Positions 10,607 to 21,529 of a DNA stretch of 64,000 nt are shown in pieces. Source of the stretch: Venturia oleaginea (Eukaryota; Ascomycota; Dothideomycetes; Venturiales; Venturiaceae); assembly GCA_013176395.1 (NCBI GenBank), contig JABMLP010000017.1:806001-870000 (forward strand). Direction: 5' to 3'. Under the pieces are notes generated by a model. It was not told the DNA's origin. It did no database searches and saw only the letters and a list, made by a program, of their open reading frames with translations. Each line of letters opens with the position of its first letter. The first letter of the stretch is position 1. Position numbers and translations under genes: made by a program.

Positions 10607-11289
10607 TGCTATGGTTTCTAACGAGATCTGTTGCGAGAGGTTTATGGCAATGTTGAGATAGATTGGCAATTATGAGTTGTCTGTCGCAGAAGTGAGTGCC
10701 GAGGTGTTTCTGATATAATCTTAAGACTTACGAAAACAGTGCATGATCTCTTCTTTGTAATTTAACTTTCAAAGCAAGAAGAACAGTGGCCAAAGAAAGG
10801 GCGATAGCCCTATATATGTGAACAGTGCCGAATTCCTATGAGTGCCACCATCGCTCGATGCTTTCGATCGTCGAGAATGAACCACCTAATCTGCGAATCT
10901 TACCAAAGAAATACTCGACATGAGAGCTATGCTACAAAAACATCTTATACTAGATTCCTACAGCTTCGGCTATAATATTTGCATTTTTGAGCCGATGAGG
11001 GTCTGGATCTCGTAAGCAGGAACGATGTTCCCTTTCGGAAGGCGGGTTCGCCATAGTGATGGATGAAGCTATCAAGAGCCTACAGGAAGCAGTAGCTGTG
11101 TTTGACGAGGCCAAGAATTTTGAAGGCAGTTAGAAAAGCTGGGCCCGGGCCTGGGATGTGCAGGTTGGGGATAAACAATTCCCGGCCAATATTGACGTAG
11201 ATTGTCTAGAGAACCTCCTACCAAATTTTTGTTGGTTGAGGAAGAGATGGAGTATTAATGGTCGTCCTTTATTAGCGTACAATTCCCCC
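10607..11289. other. Intergenic, nothing recognised
   Basis: This holds the upstream region of the protease gene and the downstream region of the AIG2-like gene. One 77-codon ORF (11158-11391) overlaps the end of the next gene and is not supported. Confidence 0.4.
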
Positions 11290-11997
11290 TCATACTGCAC
11301 TCTTCAAAGCTTTCGTCTCTTTCTGGCTCTGCTCAACAGCCTTGCCAATGCTCCCATTGACCCCTCTCCCTCCCATCGGATCTCTTTCTAGCGCCTCGAC
11401 AGCCTCATCGACTTCTGTCTCGTCACACGAGGGATCAGCTTGGAAGTACTGTTTCATGGACTCGTCTACCAAGTCAAACTCACCTCTCATATCATCTCTC
11501 GCCTGGCCTTCTTCGCCTGCCCAATAAACCATCTTCTCCCTCATGAACACGTCAAAATCCCACTCTGCATCTTCAAGCTGATTCTCGCCTGCAATCCATA
11601 TATATGAATCGGCTTGGATCTCATCGCCCAGTTGGTTTTCCGAGGGCTCTCCCGTGCCCTGTTCTTCGCTTGTGATAACTCTGACGCGAACCTTCTTCCT
11701 CTCATACTCATCTCCCTCGAAGATGTCGAGTCGCCAAACATCTCCATCGGTAAGTCCTTCGACTAATGTGCCTCGTACCGTGCTCAACTCGTGTGGAACG
11801 ATTGCTGGGTACTCTGCACCGATCACACGGTGTCGACGGTAGGACTTGAGAAGTGCTGGCCGGACTGTAATGGCGGTAGACGTAGCAGAATCGCGAGCAT
11901 GGGGCCCGTGACAGACTCTTCGTAGCACTTTTGGAGCCATTAGAGTGCCGTAAAAGAAAGCTGTATGGGGACCAACAAGGGGAGCTGTGGAGGTCAT
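11290..11997 (-). CDS. AIG2-like gamma-glutamylcyclotransferase family protein
   Basis: A single exon of 235 residues from ATG 11997. The N-terminal TAFFYGTLMAPKVL holds the YGTLM signature loop of the GGCT/AIG2 fold. LDIFEGDEYERKKVRV places the family's catalytic Glu at residue 94. Known members release 5-oxoproline from gamma-glutamyl peptides or amines. The C-terminal ~90 residues (from AGENQLEDAEWDFDVF) are acidic and helical, as in fungal members. It is divergent from TAF6 with about 260 bp between start codons, so they share a promoter region. Family assignment is firm; the exact substrate is unknown. Confidence 0.8.
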   Translation of the reverse strand: MTSTAPLVGPHTAFFYGTLMAPKVLRRVCHGPHARDSATSTAITVRPALLKSYRRHRVIGAEYPAIVPHELSTVRGTLVEGLTDGDVWRLDIFEGDEYERKKVRVRVITSEEQGTGEPSENQLGDEIQADSYIWIAGENQLEDAEWDFDVFMREKMVYWAGEEGQARDDMRGEFDLVDESMKQYFQADPSCDETEVDEAVEALERDPMGGRGVNGSIGKAVEQSQKETKALKSAV

Positions 11998-12258
11998 TGT
12001 GATATGAATGTGAGAGTAAAGAGTTTCGCAGACCAGACCGGCCTAGTGTTGGGAGTTTGCTACATTATATAGATGGCGGGATCGGTTATCCTTTTCGGGG
12101 TGGTTGTAAAGATAGGTTATGGTATTGGTGTGGATACGCTATTTTTAGTGCGTCCCCCGCCGATGCAGAGCCTCGTCCACCATCAACACTGTGCCCTCTC
12201 AACTCACCATTTCCCATACATCTTCTACCCCCCGGCGCATCCTCTACGCCCCTCCAAA
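11998..12258. promoter_or_regulatory. Bidirectional promoter interval
   Basis: The 261 bp between the AIG2-like start (11997) and the TAF6 start (12259) must hold both promoters. No TATA box was assigned. Confidence 0.45.
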
Positions 12259-13608
12259 ATGTCGCTCTGGAATCCCGAAAACATTAAGGATGTCTCCGAG
12301 TCCGTGGGCATCCAGACAATCTCCCCGGAAGTACTCACTAACCTCGCGCGCGATGTCGACTTTCGCATCTCCCAAGTGCTAGAAGAGGCCATAAAGTTCA
12401 TGCGCCATTCGCGGCGGACTATTCTACACACAGACGACATCACACAAGCTCTCAAGGTCCTGGACGTGGAACCACTGTTCGGATATGAATCGACACGACC
12501 GCTGCGGTTCGGTGAGGCGAGCATAGGACCTGGACAACCACTATACTATGTGGAGGATGAAGAGGTGGACTTCGAGAAACTGATCAACGCGCCTTTGCCA
12601 AAGGTACCGCGGGAGATATCTTTCACGGCACATTGGCTGGCTGTGGAGGGTGTCCAACCTTCGATACCTCAGAACCCAACTTCAGCCGATTCAAGGAACC
12701 AGGAGTTATTGCCAAAGGGCGGTGGAGCAAACCAGACATTGGCAGCACTGAGTGGTCAGGATAACGTCACTGTCAAGCCTCTGGTCAAACACATCCTTTC
12801 CTCCGAAATCCAGCTATACTTCGAGCGAATCACGCATGCCATCCTCGACCACTCGAACGAAGAATACAGGAATGCTGCTTTCAGCTCTCTTAGCACAGAT
12901 ACTGGTCTCCATCAACTGGTGCCATACTTCATGCAGTTTGTAAACGAGAAAGTGACGCATAAACTAAAAGACCTGTTCGTGCTCAAGCAAATGCTTCGCC
13001 TCCTCCAATCGCTCCTCGCAAATTCCTCGCTCTACATCGAACCTTACATTTCTGCCTTTGTGCCACCAGTTCTCACATGCCTGATCGCCAAACAGCTGGG
13101 CAATGCCATGGACACCACGCAAGCTGTAATTGAGGTCCGAGATCACGCCGCTGCGTTGGTCTTGCAGATCGCGAGGAAACACGGCAAAGCCTCTCAAACA
13201 CTGAAACCTCGACTTGCACGTACCCTTCTAAAAACCTTCCTCGAACCTTCAAAATCGTTTGGCGCCCACTATGGAGCCGTTGTTGCTCTGGAAGGATTAG
13301 TTGGCTCGGAAGGTTTCCGCGTCACGATCCTCCCCAATCTCGCAGCATACGACGCCATTCTTCAAGAGGGCATCAAAGACGAAACAAGGCGGAAAGATGC
13401 AGAGATAGTTGTTGAAGCTCTGGTGGCTGGGTTAGAGATGTGTGCAAAAGACTCATTGCCAAGCATATCCAATGGTGCTCCCGTGGGCGCCGATGTCAAA
13501 GATAAGCTAATGGAGAGGATTGGTGAGGTAGTAGGTATTGCGGTCATGGGGCATAAAAATCGGGACAGCATTATCCGAGCGGTCCTGGAAGCGAATTTGA
13601 GCTTGTGA
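12259..13608 (+). CDS. taf6: Transcription initiation factor TFIID/SAGA subunit TAF6
   Basis: 449 residues in one exon. ATG 12259 (MSLWNPENIKDVSESVGI) was chosen because the histone fold begins at once; the longer frame from 12073 adds unrelated sequence. The histone-fold domain spans residues ~4-70 (LARDVDFRISQVLEEAIKFM, TDDITQALKVLDVEPLFGY). The TAF6 C-terminal HEAT-repeat domain covers ~195-445 (LSSEIQLYFERITHAILDH, HQLVPYFMQFVNEKV, ARTLLKTFLEP, HYGAVVALEGL). TAF6 pairs with TAF9 in TFIID and, in fungi, also in SAGA; it acts in the nucleus in promoter recognition. Length is typical for fungal orthologues. Confidence 0.95.
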   Translation: MSLWNPENIKDVSESVGIQTISPEVLTNLARDVDFRISQVLEEAIKFMRHSRRTILHTDDITQALKVLDVEPLFGYESTRPLRFGEASIGPGQPLYYVEDEEVDFEKLINAPLPKVPREISFTAHWLAVEGVQPSIPQNPTSADSRNQELLPKGGGANQTLAALSGQDNVTVKPLVKHILSSEIQLYFERITHAILDHSNEEYRNAAFSSLSTDTGLHQLVPYFMQFVNEKVTHKLKDLFVLKQMLRLLQSLLANSSLYIEPYISAFVPPVLTCLIAKQLGNAMDTTQAVIEVRDHAAALVLQIARKHGKASQTLKPRLARTLLKTFLEPSKSFGAHYGAVVALEGLVGSEGFRVTILPNLAAYDAILQEGIKDETRRKDAEIVVEALVAGLEMCAKDSLPSISNGAPVGADVKDKLMERIGEVVGIAVMGHKNRDSIIRAVLEANLSL

Positions 13609-14299
13609 TTGTATTTGATATTTTCTGGTTTAAGGTCAAATTCTTGACAGGCGTTTTTGGGACATCAAAGAGCGTGGCGTATTGGATGTTACTCTTCACA
13701 GAAGACACATGAAGCTGTATAGAGGTAGGCTCATCATGGTCAGCTTCCAGATCATAATTTATTAATTGTCAAGGAGACCCTCAAACTTCATCCATCCGTC
13801 TGCTCTGCGCTTTTACGCCAATATATTCCTATTTTCTGGCAAATTTTATCTTGTGTTGGACCTTGACATGTCTCGTGAATATCACGTTGAAAATGAATCA
13901 AAGTTTCCAATTTTGGTTCGAACCAACTGGGTTGAAAACTTCGACTGTCAGAAAAGTACCGTTTTGGACCTGTGGTTGTTCGAGGACCGATGATTTCAAG
14001 CGATTCCTCGTTGCTGGCGGTTGATGCGGAGACCGACGACGAGATGAGCGTCTACATTCATAGTACTTGGGGCTGATGGTCCTTGGTGCAGGTTTGGCTA
14101 TATAGGGTTGGCCTTCCCATATATGAGAAAAGTTAAAGGTTTCAGTGCGACGCTAAGAGTGAGAGCGCCTTAGACGTTCCAAGGTTGACCACCAAAGCGA
14201 TCAGAGCGAAATCAATTTTTTGGGGTCAAAGCGAAGAGTTCGAGGGGTATGAATAGCCCTCTTCGCAACTTCAGATTTGTTCCACTAACTATCAAACAG
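13609..14299. other. Intergenic; possible first exon of the decayed gene
   Basis: Mostly no signal. The last ~150 bases may contain a first exon of the decayed gene that follows: coding-like EINFLGSKRRVRG or SIFWGQSEEFEG, then a GTATGA donor near 14250 and a CACTAAC branch site before the CAG at 14297-14299. Confidence 0.35.
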
Positions 14300-16192
14300 A
14301 GCTTCCGAATATCTTGACGGCATTCGAAGATCCAGCACTTCTGCTGTTGTTGGAACTATTCAAACGGGCATACGATCTACTTTACACCCCGATTGCCACA
14401 AATCGCCGCATGCTCACAGACAGTTCAAGACTTCACAACATCAACGGCATCATGATTTTCAGTTCTAAATCGTGGGAATGGAAAAGCGGCGTAAATTACG
14501 TTACAGCTGAGCTACGTGCCTTGGGCGATGAGCCCAAAAAAACACTTGAGTTAGAGAAAGTCGCCTCGCCCCATGGAGCGGACTGGGACAAGGAAAAACA
14601 GGTAAAATTCAAGGCTGAGAACAAGGAGGCAGCAAAAAGGCGCAAGGAACTTGGGGAAGAAAAACTTCATCCGCTTGATGATAACTGATGCAAAGGCAGG
14701 TACAAAGACCTCATGGCAGCGAAGAACAGGGCTCTTGAAACAATGATCACACGAGACGACATCGAGGCTCTGAAAAGGGTGCAGGAATTTGTAGGCAAAA
14801 TGAAGATCAAGGATCTCGGGGACGCCAAATGGGCAATAGAACAACAAGAACTGCGCCTCTTCCTTCCGGATTATAGCGCGGCTCAGGAGGAGGTGGATTG
14901 CAGCCTGCCAACGCCAAAGGCACGGATCTCATACAATTGCCATCGCATACCACCGAAGCTTTATTGAGCAAGGGTTTCACACACAGACAAGCGAAGATCA
15001 TCCAGAACCAGATTGCAGTCATGAAAGAATCGAAGACAACAACCTTGAAAAAATCGAAGACCACAAGGAAGTGTTTTGGTGCCACAGCCCAGCATCGAAA
15101 GGACTTCCGCATACAACCAATGGCCACGCGCAAGGCAGAGTGCGAATCGGCCATCGCGATGGGCTGGCGTCCTGAAAACTCGGCATTACTAGAAAGATTG
15201 CAATATTACGACCACTCGATCACGGAGAGCATATCAAAGGGGGAGCAGGAAGAACTTCTGGCTGAATTCATCGATGGCTTTTGGTATAGCGACAATTACG
15301 AGAAGGACGTGCAGGCATTGAACTCGATCATGTCTAAAGTGGACTCCTTGACGTCCGAAATAGTGGCAACATGGGAAGAGCTTTACACAAGCGGTCACTT
15401 CCGAGAGCAGTACTTCGAGGACTATTTCTACAGCATACTGCCCGCCGACCAAGACATCGAGGACTATCAAATCGAGCATTTCCAAGCGCACTACTTCAAA
15501 GACTATTTTCGCGGCATACTAGCTGCCAACCATGACCTCAAGACCAGATACAAGAAACTCGATAAGTGCAGCAGAAAAGCCTTGTGAAAAGTTCTCCGAA
15601 CGAACAATGTCGAGACCTGGTACGAAGAAAGAGCGGCAGCCATAGCGAAAGCCAAAGTACTTAACGCGGCTCATGAGTGCATAACTGCTAAGAAGAACAC
15701 GCAAAATAAGTTATGTGGACTTGACGATTATGGAGACATCGGATAGGAACAGTGCGCATGGACACCAGAGCGCCTCCGTTACATCAAACGCCGAGCCAAA
15801 ATCAATCGCGAGGCCGAGAACAAGGCCACAGCTACCGCCACAGCCACCAGCCAACCAGTCTTCAGCGCCAAATTCGAAGCCTGGGACAGGAAGACCTTTA
15901 CCGCCTTGGCGGACAGGAGAAAAGTCAAGGTCTTCCGCCACCGATCAAGTGCTGTCCCATGGCTTGCAACAAGAAGAAGGGACTTTTGAATTTCTGCGAG
16001 CACAGCTTGGATAAGTTCATGGAGGCTGCGAGTTCGGAGGTGAAGATGGGGATGTTGAAGATTCAGGAGAGGAAGCTTCATCCTGATCGATTTATGAAGT
16101 GTCCTGAGGAGGGTAGGGAGGAGATTGTGAAGAAGGCTGGGGAGATGTTTCAGATGTTTCAGGCGCTGGAGATTGAGGAGGAGATTAATTGA
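14300..16192 (+). pseudogene. Decayed gene with J-domain-like (HPD) end
   Basis: A long coding-like track runs from LPNILTAFEDPALLL (about 14302) to KAGEMFQMFQALEIEEEIN at 16192. It is broken by in-frame stops at 14686-14688 (TGA), 15585-15587 (TGA) and near 15744 (TAG), plus frameshifts near 14898 and near 15950. All three stops can come from one C-to-T change (CGA to TGA, CAG to TAG). The end, CCPMACNKKKGLLNFC followed by ERKLHPDRFMKCPEE, resembles the HPD-containing tail of a fungal family related to J domains. The middle is charged and helical. No full-length family name is known to me. The gene is clearly non-functional unless many small introns were missed. Confidence 0.6.
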
Positions 16193-17699
16193 GAAGGATC
16201 AGATCGAGTGGATCCAGGTTGGGCATGATGCAGGCCGAGGAGAATGCGTGCAGATTGTGAACGAGATGGATTGGAAAGGGTTTAGTTTGATGGCGACGAC
16301 GTTGCGTATGATTCGAATTATGCTGTAGAGAAAGAGAATGATAAAAGCCCCAAAAAACTTCAAAACGCGTCTCTCGAGAATATGGTTCTCTATCGTTCTC
16401 GTTCTTTGCCCTTTTCAAGAAGCCTGGCATACCAACTTAATCAGTCTATGCCCGGTAAGAAGTTTGACTTAGTTCTCCATAGTAATCTCAAGTTGTGATC
16501 AATATTGGCCATTTTCAGCAAAATCGTCTCTCTCAATTTCCAGCCATTGTTCGATATGCATTCCAATTTGAGAGCCTTATGTAGAAACAAGTACTTACGG
16601 ATAAAAATTGATAATGGACAGCTTATCCATCATGTTAGCCGCCTTCTCCATTGATGCTCATGTTCTGGGCCGCAGTCCGCGCTACAGAACGTATAAACCT
16701 AACTTAGCGATTCCTTCCATGCAGCCCACCTGAGCAATGGTGAAATCCAGGGTGCTTCCGTACTCTTTTGAAAGTACGTCATCCTGGGATGCTCCTATTT
16801 AGATTCCGGATTTATTCGATAATTATTCTCGCTTGCAGCCAGAATCCTCATGGTAGAAGCGGGCGGGGAGTAAGCAGTCCAAACGCTCGGCTCGTGACTT
16901 GAGTCTCCGATGGAAAACTCCTGGGGAAGCTATTTCGAGGTTATAGAATTTTGTATGCCGGCAGGAAAGGGCGCCGTGCAAGACGAAGACGAGCCAGATA
17001 GGTGAAAGTTGAGCCATTTCCCGTCAAACTTCGGCGGAATATCTAATTGTTTGATATCGATCTGTGGGAAGCAAGACTTGGAAGCAATTTTTTTTAAATC
17101 CAAATATGCATATGGGCCACATGTGTTTACGATATCACGGTGGTGGAGCGAGAGGAGGAGAGGCACAGAGGGCGATAGAAGAGAGAACGACAGCGCTACC
17201 TTGGTCATGTTCGGCAATCGGTCCTCAACGCGTCCACGCGATCTTCTTCTCCAACCACCAATTGACGAGAGTCCAAGGTCACTATACTAAATCTTATTGT
17301 TAATGCTTCGTGTAGAATACCATCACCTACCATTTCTCACTCGCATACCACCTGCCCGCACATCAAGACCCTCTATAAAACCACATATAACAGATGCATA
17401 CATATGGATAGGCAGGGCTTTGAGAGAAGCTGGGCAAGGCACATTCGGGGGACCGAGATGCTGAAAGATAGCTGATTCACTCGAATTGTGCTCAGACTAA
17501 ATTCAAGCTATTATCTGAAGTGGGACAACACAAGGTATGAATTCAATGAGTGACTGCATAACCCTCGAACTGAGTGGAAAATGAGGGCTATCTATACAAG
17601 AGAGTGTACTGACGTAGGTTCTGACACCGCAGAGATACCGAGCAAATAAGAGTGAGAACAAACAGGTTTTGAAACGACTTTGAAACCGTTGGTGTTACC
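16193..17699. other. Long intergenic region, no gene seen
   Basis: Only short ORFs without protein-like character are present. No TSD or terminal repeats were recognised. Confidence 0.4.
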
Positions 17700-18519
17700 A
17701 CCATATTGCAACAGCTATAGATACAACGCCGCTATATTCGCGCCCCCTAGTATACGATACGATACTAATAGAGAAGGCTCTCCGAGTCTTTTCTCTAACC
17801 CGCACCCGAGTATTAGATTATCTGGCGAGCTTTATCTTAGTAAATAGCTTTTACTCTTTAAAATATAGTTACTAGCCTTAAGATTGAAGATATCTTATCT
17901 TGGCCCGTATATCTACCATAGCTATTCGCCGACTTCGTCCCGGGTATCTACCTAGCTAAAGCTCTATTCTTTACGTTAGCCTACCTTATTTTCGTCTATA
18001 CTCCGTTTCTACGAAATGCGCTAAAGCTATAAATTTACCGTATGTTCTTATAATTTCTACGGTAGTGTCACGGGGCGGGTTCGGGTATCAGGAGGAAGGA
18101 GCAGCAGCAGGAACAGGTATCATTCAACAGGCTATATACGAACTGGCAGGCAAACCAACAGGCAGGTTTAACGACAGGATGTAGCTCAAAGAGCTATGAA
18201 TTGGTTGAAGCCACGTAGGCTTTAAAACCTTTCCTCGGCAGAACTCCGGTTCTGCCTTGATCACGTGCCGTTGGGCCACCCCAACGGCAGGAAGGACTTG
18301 TCCGCGGTCGTACCGTGACAGGTAGCAAGCTTGACTAGAAAATCTATTATCCCCACGATTAAAGAGGAGAAATGCCTAATAACTGACATCGAAGCCGACA
18401 CGTTTTCCTACTACGTCTTGGAAACCGCGGCAAGTTTTACGGTCGGCGTAATAACTTTAGCCTGCTTCGAGGATCTCCATCTCGACTATAGAATGGTGAA
18501 GCCACTGTGGCGGTGGTAG
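17700..18519 (+). other. RIP-like TpA-rich remnant around a solo LTR
   Basis: From about 17740 to 18060 TpA is very frequent while CpA and TpG are scarce, as expected after RIP-like C-to-T mutation of a repeat. Reading across the LTR insertion (skipping 18066-18325) gives a continuous frame: TKCAKAINLPYVLIISTVAS joins LTRKSIIPTIKEEKCLI and continues to VKPLW near 18513. So the LTR landed in an old coding-like sequence, perhaps an older element. Its family was not identified. Confidence 0.45.
18066..18320. mobile_element. Solo LTR, probably Ty3/gypsy, with 5-bp TSD
   Basis: A 255-bp unit begins TGTCACGG and ends CCGTGACA (8-bp inverted ends, TG...CA). It is flanked by the direct repeat GGTAG at 18061-18065 and 18321-18325, the 5-bp TSD of an LTR element. 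No internal region is present, so it is a solo LTR left by recombination. Unlike its surroundings it is not TpA-rich, so it arrived after the RIP-like decay. Orientation is not determined. Confidence 0.85.
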
Positions 18520-19458
18520 TGAAACTCTGGTACCAAGGTTAACATGTATTACCATGAGGGAAAAACCTCTACTCTGCCAACGGTTTCGTTACAAAGGAAC
18601 AATATAGCAGCTTAAGCATCCGCATATGATTTCGACTCAATTTCTCTTCAGCGCCCAGCTATGGAGATTCTTGGGAGTGTTTCCGGTAGAAGAAATAGGA
18701 ATCAATTAAGCTTCCATGATGGCATACAACCTTCCGCTTGCTATCCCAGACCGCACCAAGCTGGAGCTCCTGCTGATGAGCACGCCACATTCATGCGAGG
18801 AGCAAAGCAGCCGACAAGAGAAGCCCCAGAAAGAAGAGCATGACAGGTTCCAAAGCCAGGTCATGACGTTACAGCCGTTTCTGCACGTTTCAAACCTATG
18901 CTACGCTCGTGCTGCTGTACGTTGGAAGTGTATATCTGGGCGTGGGAACCTGGCGAATTACAGAATGGGGCCTTTCTACTCCTCCGCTTTTTGGTTTCTT
19001 GGGATATATATTGTGGATAGCATGGGTCGCTATCTCGGTTTGGTGTTTGTGGTTCCTGAACCTCTATCTAGTGCTTTTCTGGACGTCGTAGTTCTCGGGC
19101 ATGGCACACCGAACGTTGTCGAGGTGGCAAGACGATTTACTGGTTGACACGGAAGCAGGTTGGGCCAAATCACCAGTACAATATACCGACCTCATGTCTC
19201 GAAGGCTGTGTACAAATAAGGTCGAGAAGTTGGGGGACGTTAGGATGGGGAGAGCAAGAATCCGATGATGTAAGGTTTGGTGGAAACTGAATGAAGCTAC
19301 TAAAACGCTCCAGTACTCTGAGCTAAGGCATGAGCTTCTGGTAAGATTACATGATCGCGCCTTGAGATTTCCAGGAATTCGGAGGGGTGTGCACCTCGGT
19401 CCAGGAGAAACATACAAATTTTCCAAATCCCGTTCAAGTGTAATGCCTTTTCACCAAT
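18520..19458. other. Possible remnant of a membrane-protein gene
   Basis: On the plus strand at 18909-19091 a frame carries hydrophobic segments (YVGSVYLGVGTWRITEWGL, GYILWIAWVAISVWCLWFLN). The charged segment just upstream is in another frame. It could be a broken membrane protein, but no family was recognised and it may be chance. Confidence 0.2.
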
Positions 19459-20468
19459 TTATCCTTGGATTTCGTGGGTCCCTGTGCCTTTCTCCAACAA
19501 CGGCTCCAAAATCTTCATGAAGTGGATTGCAATTTTTTTGCTACCCTTAGAGCTCGGCTCGATCCTGGCAGTGTAATTCTCAGCATTCTTACCATCCAAC
19601 ACCTCATACAGTGCACAAGGGAAATCCCAGTGCCGTCAATCTGCAGATTTCTGGTAGCATTCTCAAACATGGCTTTGATAGCGGCTTGAAGTCTCGTTGA
19701 GTTCCGGTTGTATCCCAGTACTTTCAACGGCAAATCAGCCCAGCTGGATTGGTCTGAAGTTGACGTTGCTTCCATTGAGTAGTAGATCATGCAAACGACA
19801 ACGGCTTTAGGTTTCTGTTTTTCCAGGATCCTTTCGACGTAATCCTGGATCTGATTTTTGAATAAGCGATTGAAGTGACCCAGACACCATGCATTGCCCT
19901 TTTCCAGCGGGAGAGTGGAGTTAGCCACGAGAGCTGTAGCATGCGTAGCACTGTAGCGAGTGTAGGTTTATGGCAACATCGTTTCCACCTACCGATACAA
20001 TGAGCACATCTTCCGGAGTGATATGATCGCGACTGAATTTGTCGTGCTCAAGCAAATCGCGGTCTCTTTCCCGAAGCATAGTCGCTTCGACAGCCAAATT
20101 GAGCGCGGTTCCTCGATCCCAGAGAAAATGATTGAGCCAGAACGCGACATCTGGTCTCGGAAAGGGGGTTTGCAGGACCTCTCCGTAAATACTTGGCACT
20201 GCGACAGGCAATTCTTCTCCGTGTGGCCCTATCACGGGGACCCAATACTTGTTGTCCAGGGAAGAGTCGCCGGCCAAGTAAATGATGGGCTTGCTCGGTC
20301 TCGATGCTGCTGCTTTGGAGCGAAATATCGCCATATCGTCAATTGGGTGGCCGGCCCATTGGGATAGAAGCGGGAGGTCTTGATTTTGTCGTTTAGGGGT
20401 GCGGACTTTTGATGCAACTGGGCAGGGAGATCCAAGCAGGATTTTTCCATGGTCTGATCAAAGAGCAT
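19459..20468 (-). pseudogene. SGNH-hydrolase family protein, four frameshifts
   Basis: The whole protein can be followed from ATG 20468 (LEKPSL-like start MLFDQTMEKSCLDLPAQL; SRFYPNGPATQLTIWRY) to the TAA at 19459-19461, but only by changing frame four times. The shifts lie near 20325-20345, 19966-19976, 19897-19907 and 19615-19625. Landmarks are the GDS block (PIIYLAGDSSLDNKYW), the GGND block (VLIVSVGGNDVA), KPTLATVLRMLQL, AWCLGHFNRLFKNQIQDYV, KAVVVCMIYY and a C-terminal YEVLDGKNAENYTARIEPS. In SGNH enzymes the Ser, Gly, Asn and His of these blocks form the active site; the class acts on esters. Four shifts make sequencing error unlikely as the only cause, so it is called a pseudogene. Confidence 0.75.
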
Positions 20469-21529
20469 CCAAGAAGGATGTTCGCTCGATGATTACATGG
20501 TTTGTTGATGGTTTTGTAGGAGATCAAAGCCTGGGCAAGGACCAAATGTAGGTAGGGGACCGGGACTCTGCTTACTAAGACGGAGCTAGTTTATTAACTT
20601 ATCGAGAAAATTCCGAACAACCAATTCTCTATTCTATTATTCACTCAAGAACTCATCGCTCTGAGGATGCTCTCGGACGCGTCAATTTTGACCTATGATG
20701 GGAGCCGAGTTTCAGCAATCCTCGACTACAATACGGAAGGCTGGACAACAAATTGAAAGAGTCACGAAGAAGGCTGCATTCGAAAATGTGGTCGCTGCCA
20801 GGATATGGGACTTCCCTGATGAAAGCTTCCTACAAAGCAAGATGCAAGCCTTGCGTGAACAATGGGATAAGTAGAGAAGTTTGCGAATCTATGGATGTTT
20901 GCTGAGTGTACTTGGGAGTTCTAAGCTGGTTAGCCTAAGCAGACTTGATCTTGGCCCCTACGACCAGAACCAAATGAAAGTCATGTATCGGCGTAGAAGA
21001 ATGGGCTTGAACCTGCTGCATGCGTAGTGGTACTCCGAGAGGCTGACCAGGCTTAGGAGTCACGGGATACCGGCACTCCTGTATCTTATGTGCCCTCCGA
21101 TGGATTCGAAGTCATCTTCGTCTCTTTTCCTAGAAGTTCTCATTCCCAGAATGCTATACACCTTGAGGTTTCATTATTGGATACAAAGAAGAGATACCGC
21201 CATTCACCATACCTTCTATCGTTTACTTTCGTCAATGCAATGTTATTGTTGATGAGACTAACCTTCGCTAGACAAGTTCACAAACACCATTTGGCTTGAC
21301 GATATTGGTACATGGACCTCTGAAACACTTCACTGGACCTCCAATGATGGGCCACACATCCAAGCACCTTTCTTTCTCGGCGTACAGTAGCGTAGTAGAC
21401 TAAGACTCTGGCTCTGCCTTTCCTGAACCATATTTGGCCGCCTGGTCGCGGTCTACTAACGGCCTCCAAGTCATCTCTCACGGAGAGCATCGTGGGCTGA
21501 ACACCCACTCCTCTGCTGGACATCACTCA
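20469..21529. other. Intergenic; one 58-residue coding-like ORF
   Basis: It contains a short plus-strand ORF at 20698-20874 (listed separately). The rest shows no gene, RNA or repeat that I can support. Confidence 0.35.
20698..20874 (+). CDS. Short hypothetical ORF (58 aa)
   Basis: ATG 20698 to TAG 20872-20874. It encodes an amphipathic, charged peptide (IERVTKKAAFENVVAARIW, FLQSKMQALREQWDK) with natural-looking composition. It could be a fragment of a larger lost gene. No homologue was recognised, and chance cannot be excluded. Confidence 0.25.
   Translation: MGAEFQQSSTTIRKAGQQIERVTKKAAFENVVAARIWDFPDESFLQSKMQALREQWDK

Noticed and set aside
12073..12258. N-terminal extension of TAF6 from an upstream start
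   Set aside because: The added residues have no family resemblance; the histone fold begins just after ATG 12259.
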